Shown here one piece after another: positions 1-13,034 of a DNA stretch of 64,000 nucleotides (positions within the stretch are counted from its first letter, which is position 1; each line of letters starts with the position of its first letter). The notes below the pieces were generated by a model, which searched no databases, was not told the origin of the DNA, and worked only from the letters and a program-made list of their open reading frames with translations. The stretch covers positions 985,800 to 1,049,799 of the forward strand of contig NC_079206.1 in the NCBI RefSeq assembly GCF_026745355.1. The letters run 5' to 3'. The translations under genes and the position numbers were made by a program. The stretch is from Beta vulgaris subsp. vulgaris. Its lineage: Eukaryota; Streptophyta; Magnoliopsida; Caryophyllales; Amaranthaceae.

Positions 1-311
1 CCCACGACCGGACAGTTGAAATTCACGGTTTGGGCAGGCTGGTACATTGATTTAAAAATCTTAGCCCACATCAGTACCCGTTTTTACGGTTCGATGAGCG
101 ATTTTGAATGTTCGTGGGCCTTGCGGGCAAAACTGTGCTGGCAGTCCGACATCAGAATTTTTTTATTTGTTTTTCAAAATTATTAAATCATTGAAATTAT
201 TCATTACTGTTACATAAAACTTTTAAAATTAATTGAAATATATGTATATAATAATTATTATTAATGAAATATATACAATTTAATTAAAATATATACAATT
301 TGATTAAAATA
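1..311. other. intergenic, no gene seen
   Basis: The first 150 bases are moderately GC-rich and look like repeat debris; the remainder is very AT-rich. No exon with matching splice sites, RNA gene or element end could be recognised. Confidence 0.5.
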
Positions 312-595
312 TACTTCCTCCATTTCAAAATAGATGATACATTGTCTATTTATGGGTGTTTCAAAATAGATGAGACATTGTTTTTTTTTTCCTTATTTAG
401 TAACTTTTGCCTTACACTTTTACCATTTTACTTAATTAATACATGTGGTCCCAACTTTTTATTTCTCCCTCCTTTTCACATGGGACCACTAGAATTAATC
501 TACCTCCGTTTATACTACTTAAACATACTTATGAAATTTTGCCTAGGAGTCCGTTTTAATCACAATGTACCATCTATTTTGAAACGGAGGAAGTA
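312..595. mobile_element. Stowaway-type MITE
   Basis: Terminal inverted repeats are visible: TACTTCCTCCATTTCAAAA at the left and its near complement (TTTTGAAACGGAGGAAGTA) at the right, with TA at each outer edge. The interior is AT-rich without coding capacity. This is the usual form of plant Tc1/mariner-derived MITEs. Short ORFs that cross it are chance. Confidence 0.75.
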
Positions 596-1502
596 CATAA
601 TTTGGTTGAATAATTACTTGGACTGAGTTGGTCCGTTTCATGGCCCGGGCTGGACCAGTTTCGTGGACCGAACTGGGCAGTTTTAGTGGCGAACTTTCGC
701 CGGTTGGGATCAAAAAATTCGACCCACGATCCACTCATCAATTTCATGTTTCGAGTCGAGCTGAATTGGTCTTTTCGCGGGCTCGACTCATGCAGCCTAA
801 GAGATGGACTGAGCTGGATGGGCTGAATTACCACTGCTGGCCATCTCTAAAGCAGTTATTACAGTTTATCTTGGTTACGCAGTCTTACAAATTTACATTT
901 TACTCACTTTCTGCTTGACCGTTGGACAACAGTATATCAATCTAACATACAGTAACAAACAAAACAATAACAAAAAAAAGTAGTAAAAAGGTAGACGATG
1001 AAATCAAACGATCACAACATGATGCAACAGAGAGAAAAAAAGATAAGAATACATGCACAATAACAAAACTCATGATTTATAAAATGGGAGTAGTTTGAAA
1101 AAAAGGTCCCCTTTTGCTAGGAACTAGGAAGCAACGGTCAATAAGGTTAGTGCGCGTGTGCTTTTTTTTTTTTCTTCCCTTAATTTTGTGACCTGTCAAT
1201 TGGCTGTCATTTGTATTGTCATTTTTGCCATATAGTATTACTATGCTTCTTCTTCTACTTCTTTTTTCTTTCTCTCTCCTATGCATATTGTAAAAATAAA
1301 TTATCATGACCGACAAAAAGCTCGTCTATTCAACCAACCTATATTATTATTGTTCATTAAAAATATTTTCACTATGTTCATTTTTTATTAATTTATCAAT
1401 ATTCTTTTCGAGGTGTTTGTTGCGGCTCGCTTGTTCCGGCGTAATTTTCTCCATAACATTGATTTCTTTTTGGTTTATTATTTCTAAGATTATCCAAAGA
1501 CT
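596..1502. other. intergenic, no gene seen
   Basis: A locally GC-richer block at about 625-840 is open in several frames, but its translations resemble no family I know and have no splice context. After it comes AT-rich DNA with A and T runs. I see nothing that supports a gene. Confidence 0.45.
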
Positions 1503-1657
1503 TCTCGTGGTGATGGAGACTGGTTTTGGTAGAATGGACCCGTGTTCGAATCCCCGCAACACCCTTAGGAGAGGAATGGAACCTAACCACCCCGAACTTG
1601 GTCTCGATCCGAATGTAGACTGAAGGATGAACCGGGTGCATACAACAAAAAAAAACT
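1503..1657 (+). mobile_element. tRNA-derived SINE copy
   Basis: A pol III B-box-like stretch (GTGTTCGAATCCC, about 1542-1554) is followed by a body ending in GATGAACCGGGTGCATAC and an A-rich tail. The 3' part recurs at 58325-58397, also before an A run, which is the expected signature of a dispersed tRNA-derived SINE family. The exact 5' end is uncertain. Confidence 0.55.
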
Positions 1658-3676
1658 TCTCTACGTGTAGAGTGTATCGTATGCTCAAGACTATTTTTTC
1701 GTATATAATTTGTTTCTACTTATTTGGAGCGTTCGAAATAATTGACGACTGAAAAAGTTAACTCATGTGTACACTAGTCGCTAGATTTGAATGCATGATA
1801 CAAAATTGTATCTCTACAAATGAGTATTACTTAATTTGTCCTTTTTTTTATTGCAATAATTAGGTTTTTCACTATCCACATACTACACTTTTACTATCTA
1901 TTGTGATTTTTACATACAAAAAACTTAGTCATGTAGGGTCTTTTTAGGTTTGTCTAGATATATATTTCTAAAATATCAAATTTGTATAATATTTATTAAA
2001 AAGTAATTGAAGATGTTGATAGTTAAGGTTGTGCATTAACAAACGTTAAAAATCAATTATTATATTAGAATAAGAACGGAGGAAGCATAAGGTATTTACA
2101 AATTTCCTTTTCATCAATTTGTTTCTTGTGTTAGTTTAATTACACAAACCTATAAAGACGTATTGGTGTGAAAAGTATTGGTGTGAAAAGTTCAAAGTTA
2201 GAGAATAATAATTTGCATATTTGCATTACTTTTCTAAACACAATCACTATGTACATTTCATTAATATTATAACACTTGGATTCTCACATTTTTCAATATG
2301 TATGGTTGTCAATTAATATATTTGATTATCGTTTGTATAAAAAATATATAATTAATTTTAAAATTTTATAATTATATATAAAGATAAAATTAAATATTTT
2401 GCAAACTCACTTTTATTTTTATATACTCGAAAAATTTAGTATGAAATATTGACAAAAAATTAGAGTGCAAAAATAAATATTTCCACCATTTCAAAACATG
2501 TGCTACATCTTTCTATTTAATCTATTTCAATTTTTTGATGGAATCTTCTTAAGTAAACTTTCTTCACCGATTCATTTGTTTTCCCACTTTTTAGATCTTA
2601 GCAAATTTGCATGTATAAAGCAAATAAGCATAAATTTGGAGACACATAATTGTAGTATGTAAAATTGACTCTTTAAGGAATAATGGTTATAGTTTAAATA
2701 TAATAAGTCACAAAATTTTGTATCTATGTGAGACCACTTGTCGAGTTATCACATAATCTAAATTTTAATATATTAAAATCTTATTAACTTCTTTTTTTAT
2801 TAAGAAAGATAATTGGTACGAAGATGAATCCATGATAGACTACTAGCCTAAGAACGGTAAGGTTTATAATTTCAAGTGAATTATACTGAGTAAAGAGAGT
2901 TGCTTAAATAAGCAGAGATTACAACAACCTAGAGAGAGATAAGTATTTCGTAGGCTAAAGAATAGGGATACAGTTGTTTACATGATAAGATATCTAAAAG
3001 ATAACAATAAGGAGTCAACTCTAAATAACAATATTAGAAAAGATATCTACATATAGAAGATAAGATTTATCTCTTAATAAGAACACCAACTTAATGATTG
3101 GATAAAAGACTAAACAACCTACAAGTAAAAGCGAGATTCAACTAGCAATGTCCTGGAATCGAAATGGTACTCCATTGAGTTAACACATCCCCTCACAACC
3201 CTATTAACTTGTAAGAAAGAGTATTGATAATAGCAAACATTTCCTATTTTTGGTAAGAAATACCAAACACATGTGAAAACTGTAAAATATGCTTAGATAA
3301 AATTACTGTAGTTTAGAAGGTACTAATTAAAAAAAAAATCTTGCTAATTTTTTTTCATATTGCCTCAAAAGTTTATGCTTTCGTGAACTTATACCACACT
3401 TCAACACCTAATTTAATAAATTTTTCTTCCTCAAAAAAAAAAAAAAAAACTCAAATTTCCCATAAAAACAGCCTCATAATCTCATATTCTCTAGATTATA
3501 TAGTCTCTTCTGTGTCTGTTTCTCTCTCTTGGTGTCTTCCTCATCATCCTCTTCTGCCTCTGCTTTTCTCTCTCCTAAAGTTGATAATGTAAACACTGAT
3601 ATCTCAAAAACAACTGGCTTTTAAACTCTAAAATCTTCAAAGAAAAACACACCATTTTTTTTTGAACCCACAAAAA
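1658..3676. other. intergenic and promoter side of the SKS gene
   Basis: AT-rich DNA with no exon structure that I can support. The last 200 bases turn pyrimidine-rich (CT tracts at about 3505-3570) and probably hold the 5' leader of the gene starting at 3677. Confidence 0.5.
3496..3503 (+). promoter_or_regulatory. candidate TATA box of the SKS gene
   Basis: TTATATAG lies about 175 bases before the chosen start codon and just ahead of a CT-rich tract of the kind common in plant 5' leaders. It is a positional guess only. Confidence 0.3.
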
Positions 3677-6600
3677 ATGGCTTATACTAGCACTACTTTA
3701 GTGTTATTTGCCTTCCTAATTTCACTATTAGTGAACTTATCTTCAGCTGGAGATGCATTTGTTTACTATGATTTTGAAGTATCCTACATTACTGCTTCTC
3801 CATTGGGTGTTCCTCAGCAGGTAAATTTTCTTCAGATCTTCTCATTTTTTTTTCTTGTTTTTGCACATTTGATTAGTTGGGTATTGCTATGATTTTGATT
3901 TTGAATAATGGGTTTTACTTAAATTTTTGAAAAAAGGGGTAGTTTTTCTTTCAGATCTACAAAATGTGCTTTTAATCTTTAAGCTCAGTAAATAGTGAGT
4001 TACTGTTTTTGTACTATATAGCTAAAGTTGTAATCTTTTTGAACTATTCATGTTCATATTATGCAATTTTAGTTAAAGTTCTTAGCTTTTGTGTTTTTTT
4101 TTGAAAGTTTGGAACTTGTTTGCATGTAGGTCATTGCTATAAATGGTAAATTTCCTGGACCTCCTATGAATGTAACTACTAACAACAATGTAGTTGTCAA
4201 TGTGCACAACAAATTGGATGAAGAACTTTTAATGACTTGGTAACATTTCTACATCACCCTAACAAATTCTTTGTGTTTTTGGTAATGTTAAGCATATTAT
4301 TAAGGTAAAATGTGTTGTTTTGGAAATAGGGCTGGTATATTTCAGAGAAGAACTCATTGGCAAGATGGAGTTTTGGGAACTAATTGCCCAATTCCTCCAA
4401 AGTGGAATTGGACTTACCAATTTCAAGTTAAGGATCAAATTGGAAGTTTCTTTTACTTCCCTTCTACCAATTTCCAAAGAGCTTCTGGTGGTTATGGAGG
4501 TATAATCATCAATAATCGTCCAGTTATTCCGATTCCATTCGCGCTGCCGGAGGAAGATATTGTTATCATGATTGGAGATTGGTTCACCAAGAGCCACTCA
4601 GTTAGTGTTACTAAACCCTTTATTCATTTGTGCAATGTTGTATTTGTTTGAATATTTGTGCATCTTTTGAGCGAAAACTAGTTATCAGGCCCGTGCTATG
4701 CCCTGGTTAAGGAAAAATTCCTTTTATTAATATTATACTTTAAAATGTTAACACTAAATACAACTTGGTCTAGTGGTTAAAACTTTAGTATATATGAACT
4801 TGAGGTCACGGCCTCACGGAATCAATTTATATAGATTAATGGTTGATTCTTTGATATGTTCAGGATTTGAGGAAAACTCTTAATGGAGGGAAATCTCTAG
4901 GAATGCCAGATGGTGTTCTTATTAATGGAAAGGGTCCTTACAGATATAATGACACTCTTGTTCCTGATGGCATTGATTATGAGACTTTTAATGTTCATCC
5001 AGGTAAATTATCTTTGAAGGCATAAGATCTTTTTTACTAATTGAGATATTTGAAACCCATGTGCTTCATTATATGTTTGATTGAATCCTTTAGCTTTAGT
5101 CAAATGTGTCAAAAAAAATTGTGATTAGTGTTTTTTAATCATCTAGTTTGAGGAATGGTGATAGAATACCTGTTGTTGGGTTAAAGCTGCTCCCTATGCT
5201 TTATTGTTTTTCAACATTATGTGTTGACTAAGTTGTTGTCTCACTTGGTTATGACAGAAGCCATGTGCTTGATCTTCTGTATGTTTGAATTCTTTGGAGT
5301 AATTAATGTGAATAATGAATATTCTTATTAACAAAACTCCTTTATTGACTTAACCAAATTGAGCTGGCCCCTAAATTCTTTTTTGGTGGGGTTATTGTTG
5401 CTGCTTATGGTTATATCATCTTTGCATGTTATGTGTTGGACAACAATGATAATTTCCAACTTTTCTGTTGTCATGAGAATTTTGGTGGTCTTAATTGGAT
5501 TTCTTTTGGTGTTCAATAAGTGGGTGAAACTGTGGATGCCAGCCAACTTAGCTGGTGTAGTCTTTTGGGGGTTACGATGGTACGAAGGACCTGGAACTAC
5601 GGCCTGTCTCATTACTGCTATTTCTAGTTCCCTATAACCCAAATTGAGCATGTGAAATTTGATGCAAAATGTGGAGAATGCTCTTAAATTTAGCATGTTC
5701 GTATGATACATCCAAAATGTGTGGTCGTTTGGTATAAGTGTCAATTGTCAGTTTTTGGTTTTAAGTTTTAAGCTTTTTAAAGTCATATGATATGAGCTCT
5801 GTGTAATATACCTTCAATACTTAAACTAAGCATGTTCGTTGACAACAGAATACTAGGAGCTACTTTTTCTAGTTACCGAAAGAATATCGATAACAAATAA
5901 GTTGTTATCATGCTATTTATGTGAGCATAACATAAGCAACAATGTTTTTGTAACTACCAGGAAGGACTTACCGTTTACGTGTACACAATGTCGGAATCTC
6001 AACTAGCTTAAACTTCAGAATCCAGAGCCACAATCTGCTTTTAGCTGAAACTGAGGGATCCTACACTGTGCAGCAAAACTACACTAGCTTGGACATACAT
6101 GTTGGACAATCTTACTCATTCTTGCTCACCACGGATCAGAATGCCAGTTCTGATTACTATGTAGTGGCCAGTGCTCGGATGGTCAATGAAACAACTTGGC
6201 GAAGAGTTACTGGTGTTGGAATCTTGCATTACTCAAATTCCAAAGGTAAGGCACACGGGCACCTCCCTGAGCCACCACAGGATCAAAATGACAAGACTTT
6301 CTCCATGAACCAGGCCAGATCGATCAGGTTAGTGAATTAGTAATATCTAAATTGTGTGTGATCCACTATAAATATTGATCTTTTTAGTTTGGGAAATTAT
6401 ACATTACCCAGTACTTCAGAGTTTTTTTTCTTCTGAAATGACCCTCAGTCCCTCACTTATTGGGCCTTCTCTAATATAACCCTAAACTTTGGAAACACGC
6501 TAGAAAATGGTTCCCTTCTCTTGCTGTAATTAAATAGTATTATTTCATAAAACTACATAAAGTACAGGGTTACTGTAGATAAGTTTCCTCTTAGTTTATG

Positions 6601-8666
6601 TACTTTATCAGTTTGTGAAAATAGGGAGCAGTACTGTTTTGGGAGATCTTTGGGGAAACTGAAGCAGTTCAGGAAAAATCGGTTGCATACTTGCATCATA
6701 ATGCTCACTTTTTCATAGTAGATGCCTGAATTTGTCCATGTTCTTGTAAAGCATTCTATGTTTACCTTGTAATAAGATGTTTTCTGGTACTATTGAGGTT
6801 TAGAAAATTTATTCTGCAGATGCATATAAACTGCAGAATACTTACCGTATAATAAGGCTGTTTCTGGTGTGTTGTTGGGGATCAGAGTATTTATTGTGCA
6901 GGAGTATATAAATTGCAGAATATTTACCTTATTATAAGATGTCCGTACACTCGTACAACTTGTTGAATGTTGATATCGTTGTTCTTTTTGATATATTATG
7001 TTATTGAGCAAGGTAGGCCGTGATATGTCCCTATCTTGTACCTGACCTGAAATGTTTTGTGGTCATATTATGTAGGTGGAATGTGTCTGCTAGTGGTGCC
7101 CGTCCTAACCCACAAGGTTCCTTTAAATACGGTTCCATAAATGTGACCGATCTTTTTCTCATACAAAACAAGCCACCAGTGAGAATCAACGGGAAAAAAC
7201 GCACCACTCTCAATGGGGTTTCATTTGTCAATCCTTCCACACCAATGAGGCTTGCTGATAAGCACAAACTGAAAGGTGTTTATAAGATGGACTTTCCCCA
7301 TAGGCCCTTGACAGGAGCCCCTCGCATGGAAACATCAATTATTAATGGTACTTACAGGGGATTTCTGGAGATTATTCTTCAAAACAACGAGACCAGGGTC
7401 CACACTTATCACCTTGATGGATACAACTTTTTCGTGGTCGGGTAAGGATCATTTTCTCTTTAGCCTTTCAATTATGGCTTTGTTCTTATAACTTGAAACC
7501 CCCTGAATTTCTAAGAAAAATTCCCGAAATTCAGGAGTTTTTGTGAAAATACTTTCCTAAACACCCCCTATTTTTGTTTACAATTCCCGAAACACCTGTC
7601 AATTTCTCCAAAAATAACCAAGAATGCCACTAGTATGCAATATTTGCATATATCAGATATAAATTAGGACAACCTCAAACTTATTATTGGCTCTATTAAG
7701 TATTCTAGTTGTGAATCGAACTTGGACAACCTTTACATATGAGCTTATTATTGCTATCAAGTTCAACCTATAACTTATGTTATCGTTGAACTTTGTTTCT
7801 TCATACATTTTTGGTATCAATTATACTCAAGAATGTTTTGGATGCCTCAATTACAGAATGGATTACGGTGAGTGGTCAGAAAACAGTAGAGGAACATACA
7901 ACAAATGGGATGGAATTGCTCGCACCACAGCACAGGTACCATCATGTCTTGTTTCATTATACAAACAACTACGCTTCTTTTTCATCTTAGTCCATTATGG
8001 AAATCATCAAGTAAACTGAAGCAAGCGCTGAAGTTTCTGGTAAGTCCAAGAAATATTCACATTGAGCAATAACTAAAACCCGAAATATCCTTATTGTTGT
8101 AGGTTTATCCTGGGGCTTGGACTGCTATCTTGGTTTCACTCGACAACGTTGGTGTCTGGAATTTGAGAACCGCAAATCTTGACTCGTGGTATCTTGGACA
8201 AGAAACCTATATCAGGGTGGTCAATCCAGAAACCGCTGGCAATCCACAGTTGGCATTGAAAACTGAGTTGCCTGTTCCCGACAATGTCCTTTTTTGTGGT
8301 GCACTCAAGAAGCTGCAGAAGTATGTCCTTGTAACCCAATATTCCCTAGAAAAACTCTACTTGTCTAAGAAAGTTCAGCAGCTAACAGGGGGCAAAGTAT
8401 CCTAAATACCCTTAATCTCCAAATTATGGTTTAAGGGCACCATCAACATTACTCCCCTTAGTTGTTGTTACTTTGCTAGGCAATTAGCCGGACTCTTAAT
8501 TTTCACGAAATATCAACGTGCAAGATAGACTATAACGTTGCATCTGGTTTTGTTTTGTTTTGTTTTGTTTCGCAGGCCTCAAGACATCTCTTCTGCAGCA
8601 AACAGTCCCATTCAGCTCATCTTTACGCTGTTGATGATATGCGCGGCGATTTTCCATCTCCATTGA
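3677..8666 (+). CDS. SKS1: SKU5-similar (SKS) multicopper-oxidase-like GPI-anchored protein
   Basis: Nine exons: 3677-3820, 4130-4239, 4330-4600, 4864-5002, 5961-6327, 7076-7441, 7857-7935, 8103-8320 and 8576-8666, all GT-AG, giving 594 residues. The start is the ATG at 3677; the five codons before it have no ATG. Residues 1-24 form a signal peptide ending SSAG. Three cupredoxin domains follow, with family hallmarks such as WQDGVLGTNCPIPP, MPDGVLINGKGPYRYND and NSRGTYNKWDGIAR. The C-terminus (SSAANS, then a hydrophobic tail) fits GPI anchoring. Laccase copper ligands are missing: TWAG stands where laccases have HWHG, and the C-terminal HCH block is absent. SKU5-family proteins are extracellular, membrane-anchored and linked to directional cell expansion. 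SKS1/SKS2 is the closest subgroup by memory; the exact paralogue is unsure. Confidence 0.95.
4678..4835 (-). mobile_element. short non-autonomous Helitron in SKS intron 3
   Basis: Read on the minus strand, the element starts with TCTATATAAATTG after an A and ends with an imperfect GC-rich hairpin followed by CTAG and then T, the Helitron 3' rule. Its 3' end matches those at 53059-53318 and 11405-11455. It lies wholly inside the intron between exons 3 and 4. Confidence 0.6.
6761..6942 (+). repeat. 81-bp tandem repeat in SKS intron 5
   Basis: A unit containing TTACC...TAATAAG and TGCAGAATA is repeated about 2.2 times at 80-82-bp spacing (unit starts near 6761, 6841 and 6923), with moderate divergence. 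It lies inside an intron and does not touch splice sites. Confidence 0.55.
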
Positions 8667-9351
8667 GGTGTTATAGCCTGGATGGGAATGAGATTGTTTA
8701 CTGTTAAGAAGCATGGATTATTGTTGGTGAGAATTGGTCCTAGAGTCTGAGTGTCTTTTAGGTTTGTCAATATGGATATCCACAATTTCTACGGCACTTT
8801 ATTATTTAGTTTTTGTAGCTCATCCCTTTCTTATATTCTTGATGCTCCCAAATTCTCCATGTAGCCTAATTTGTGAGAGTTAATTATTCTTTTTTTATTT
8901 TCAACCATTTATTTATCAAATGTAATCATGACTATCTATTTGTTAAATGTCAATACTCGAGAGTTCATCTTCTTACTTTCAAGATTTCATATATTTATAC
9001 ATCATGTATTTTTATTGATCTACACTAAATTTATAGAATTACGATGTCTTAAAATTTCAGTATAATATAAGACGAAAAAAATGCAAAAATGATACTCATA
9101 TTTTTTATTTTGCACATTAGAAAGATCTTGTGGTATTTTGACCATATTTGTAAGAGTATATGTTGAAAGAAAAAAAAATAGTCACATTTAATACATTACT
9201 CCACTCCCTTAACCTCAATACTATAAGAAATATGTTGAGCCAAAAAGGATGGACTCACTGTGATGTGAACTACTATAAAATCATATTGCAATAATAAGGA
9301 TGTCATCGAGATTAGATGGTAAAGTCTTGGTGGATAATATCCGATAACTAA
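8667..9351. other. SKS 3' flank, no further gene
   Basis: The 3' UTR of the SKS gene probably occupies the first 150-300 bases. Beyond it the DNA is AT-rich without features I can name. Confidence 0.45.
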
Positions 9352-9614
9352 TACTTCATCCGTTTCTAAATAAGTGCAACACTTCTTGTTTTCACGTTTG
9401 CCAATGCATTATTTTAACCATTAATATCTTCAATTATCAATAAGTAAAAATTATAAAGTTGATATTAAAAAAAAATTCACATTCAGACGAATCTAACAAG
9501 ATCCCACATGACTATGTTTTTCCTAAAATGTAAATCACCAAAGCTAATTAAAGTTTAAACTGTGAATAGTAAACACTATGCAAATGTTGCACTTATTTAG
9601 AAACGGAGGAAGTA
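9352..9614. mobile_element. Stowaway-type MITE
   Basis: The left end TACTTCATCCGTTTCTAAAT pairs with the right end ATTTAGAAACGGAGGAAGTA. It is 263 bp long, has no coding capacity and ends in TA on both sides. Confidence 0.75.
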
Positions 9615-10379
9615 TTAGATTCTATCTACATTACTAGACTAAAAAAATTGCACCATAAAGAAAAAAGAGGAAAAAGAATTACCCCAAAAAGAAGGTTTTG
9701 GTATATACAGTTACTGAAGTTATTGGGCCTGGTAGTGCTGAACTTGTTTGTATGGCTCCAATTCCCCAAAGTATTTCTACTTTGGCGGAATATGATTTGC
9801 AATGATAGCTCTATCTAACGGTTTTACCCTAAAAAAAAAGTTATTGGGCCTGGTCTGTGTGGGCCATATATTGAGATGTGCATTGTTATTTCCTAGCTTA
9901 TTCGACCTTGACAAAGACACAACTACACAAGCAAGGACAAGGCATTGTTATGGCCCAGGCCCAGTTCCAGTCCCAGGCCCGAGGATAAGAAAAAGGTTAA
10001 TGTGAAGCAATAAAGTATCTTTGGTTTAACCATTAGAGTATCAGAGTATGTGGTTGGTTTTAGGTATTAAAACAACAACTATATTGCTATTTGTTCGACA
10101 AATCTATAAATTCTTTCTGAAAATAATAATCAATAGAACATTTGTGTTTTGTGTATAATAATCTACTCATATTTGTTCTTGGAAGTACTCACTTTAATAA
10201 ATTTTATTTTCTGTATTACATACCATCATTTCCCTAGCAAAACGGTACACATAAATTGACTAAACATCGTTTACCCTTCTTTACCCCCACCAAAAGGACC
10301 TATTTCTGGCTTCTAGAGGTTTCCAAATCTACCGTATCCGAGTAGAATATGTAAAAAAAAAAAAGGGAAAAGCTATATG

Positions 10380-10533
10380 TAGCCTTAAGGGTTGTATATA
10401 AGAAGCTAAAAATGAAAATAAGTTGCATTAGTTGATGATTTATTACATCGATTGATGCAAAAAAAATTCATAAATTCACAAGTTATTTTCATTTTAAGTA
10501 GTGTATGTATGTCTTATATGCAACCCTAAGGGA
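10380..10533. mobile_element. small foldback MITE
   Basis: The arm CTTAAGGGTTGTATATAAG at the left matches the complement of the right arm CTTATATGCAACCCTAAGGG, and AAAATGAAAATAA-type inner segments pair further in. The size (about 150 bp) and AT-rich centre fit a MITE; target duplications are not clear. Confidence 0.5.
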
Positions 10534-11167
10534 ATAATTAAAGAAAAAGTTGGTGTAATTAATTTGGGACCCTTCCAAATTTAGAAGTGTTATAAGTTAC
10601 TATAACTCATTATTGGAAAAAATTGTACAAAGCTGATAAACTTAAAGTGGCAAGTCAATAAGTTATAATTAAGTCATCTGCCATGGAAAGATCAGAGTAC
10701 AACTTTTCTCCTAGCATAATCTTAAAAATGGGATGATTGAAGATTTTAAATATTATTTCAAAAATTGAAGAATTTAATTTCAAGCCAGAATAATTACAAT
10801 TTGATTCTTCAAAGATAATAGTAGAATATATAAAAAGAATCATATATGGCAATCTAAATTTGCAGCTTGAGATGGAGAATGAAGGAGAAAAACTATCTTA
10901 AAAAAAGCATCTTGAAATATGTTTGGAGGAGGGGTTAAGTTAGTTAGCAAGAGCATCAACAAATTGCTTTTTTTAGGATGCATAAGTGTATGGTAGACAT
11001 GCAATGCAAAAAAAGTACATTTTTTTTTGCATCTCACTTTGGAACTTTACATGTTATGTCAATATATGCTTACTGTCTACCCTGTTAGGCTTGTTACCAA
11101 AAGCATTTTATTGACCACATCCCGGCCTTTTAACATAGCTAGTCCACTCAAAATCTCCGATAAGCTA

Positions 11168-11254
11168 AGTGTTAGAGATATGAGATATAATCGGTATCGG
11201 AAAATACATGCATATATTTTTCCGATATTGATTATATCTCATATCTATAACACT
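11168..11254. repeat. near-perfect 37-bp hairpin
   Basis: AGTGTTAGAGATATGAGATA at the left arm pairs with TATCTCATATCTATAACACT at the right arm; the stem continues through ATAATCGGTATCGGAAAA and closes with a 12-15-base loop (ACATGCATATA). Total length is 87 bases. It could be a tiny MITE or a small-RNA-type hairpin; nothing in the sequence decides. Confidence 0.55.
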
Positions 11255-11404
11255 AAGACAACATCAGGTAATCATGTAAATAAGGAATGGTGTTACTTGT
11301 CTTGTAAGAGACTTGATCTCGTCACTTCAAATTTATATACTAAAGTCTTAATTAGTACAACAAGTAATATTTAGTTTGGTGTTATCATATCAAAATACAA
11401 TATT

Positions 11405-11455
11405 AATAAATGAAAATTTTTCTTACCCGGGATATAGCCCGGGCCTAATAACTAG
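11405..11455 (+). mobile_element. Helitron 3' terminus
   Basis: CCCGGGATATAGCCCGGG forms a short hairpin, followed by CCTAATAACTAG and then T, matching the CTRR|T end rule. The same terminus is seen reversed at 53059 and 4678. I could not place the 5' end on this copy. Confidence 0.5.
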
Positions 11456-12589
11456 TTGTTATATGAAAACTTGTTAATAGCGTTATGATAATGTATATTT
11501 GAATTGGTGGTAGCCTTTAGTTCTTTAATATATCATAGAGATCATTTGTGAAAATTATTATGGGTGGATTTTTAGTTCTTTATTAACAATTAATTAACTA
11601 GCCTTTTCTTTTAATATACGTGGATAACGGTTGGGAGAGCACTATACATGGTGGCTACTGGCTAGCCTCACTTGATAAGGTAGAAGGTTATAATAATTTA
11701 TTTTCTTTGCTACGAATTAAATAAAAATTGTAATTTGGTGGTTAAATATTAATATGGAGTGACTTGTATTTGTCTATAGAGGTGCATGCATGACTTCTTA
11801 TATATTCCTTTCGTTTCTCTCCAATATTATTGCAACATTACTCTTTGACACATTTTTTAACGAAAGTCTTCGTGTAAAAAGAGAAAGATAAAGATAGATA
11901 AAAAATGAAATCCATGTAATAGAAAAGAGATATGAAAAAGGTATTATCAAATAATAAAAATGTTGCAATTAATGTGAAAAATCCAAATTATGATATATTT
12001 TTATAAATTTTACTCCATTAGATTTCAATTAGATTACATATTTTATAAGGCAAGGAGAAACCCTAGTAAGTTGAGGTAATAAAGGAAAATTCAATATTGT
12101 TAGGGGTGAGATTCAATCCCAAATTTTCTAAAAATCGAAAGTAATACGTATACCACTAGACTAACACCTGCTTCTCATCTAATTATTCCTCTTATGAAAT
12201 GAGCCAACAAAATAAAATATTACTATCTACGATGTGGTCTTTAACAAACTATACTAATGAAAAATCAAATTGGTAGATAAAAGAACATGGATAGACAATA
12301 ACAATCTTGATCTTGATAATTTCCAATAGATTAATAATTTACTTTCCAAAGTTTAACTTATAAAATAAAATTGGGCTAATTGTTTCTAAACAGTGGGAAT
12401 AATACTTTTGCCTTTGCCCCCTGTTCAGCAGCAGAACCAAATTCATTTAAACCATCATTATCATGCCATAATTCTTCGAGAATATCTTTTTCCTTTTCCA
12501 CTTCTACTTTTAGGTCTCTCAATATAGAAGACAAAACTCCTTTTTAACAACAAAAACTCTATCTGGGGTAAATTTTAGTCAAAATTTAA

Positions 12590-12633
<44 letters not shown>

Positions 12634-13034
12634 GTCCAGAATATATTATTCTGAGCTTATTCTTGAGTAACCCTTTTATATTCAAAAGTGCTTAGTATTA
12701 AGTAACTATATTGGAGCCGCTAATTTTGTATTTCTGTCGTGGTTGTAAAATTGAAACGTTTTGACTTTTATACTATTGATTATATACTTACTTTGATCGT
12801 GTTTTTTGCTAATATATAAAATATATATAAAATAACAATTATTAGTAACATGTTGAATTGTTTTCAATGTGGTTTTTCAAGATATCAACTTTTTATATCG
12901 TAGCCTCATAGAAAATAAAGTTATCAAAATGCCCACAAAATTAATGAAATTAAATTTAGTTAAATAATATATAGCCAAACAATTAAACTCTTTCTATTTT
13001 ATTCAATTTAGGATATAGCCTATAAACAATATTA
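11456..13034. other. intergenic, AT-rich, no gene seen
   Basis: Contains the TA microsatellite at 12593-12630 and no supportable exon. A B-box-like fragment near 12098-12175 (read in reverse) may be a worn SINE, too degraded to call. Confidence 0.4.
12593..12630. repeat. (TA)n microsatellite
   Basis: About 19 uninterrupted TA units. Confidence 0.9.

Larger units (their letters stand above)
9615..11404. other. intergenic with small foldback elements
   Basis: No gene is seen. A foldback at 10380-10533 and a hairpin at 11168-11254 are listed separately. A short stretch near 9700-9800 translates without stops but has no recognisable homology. Confidence 0.4.

Noticed and set aside
300..626. 108-residue open frame at the left
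   Set aside because: It crosses the MITE at 312-595 and has no homology.
5328..5744. Open frames of 92 and 138 residues at 5.3-5.7 kb
   Set aside because: They lie inside SKS intron 4, overlap each other on opposite strands and match no family.
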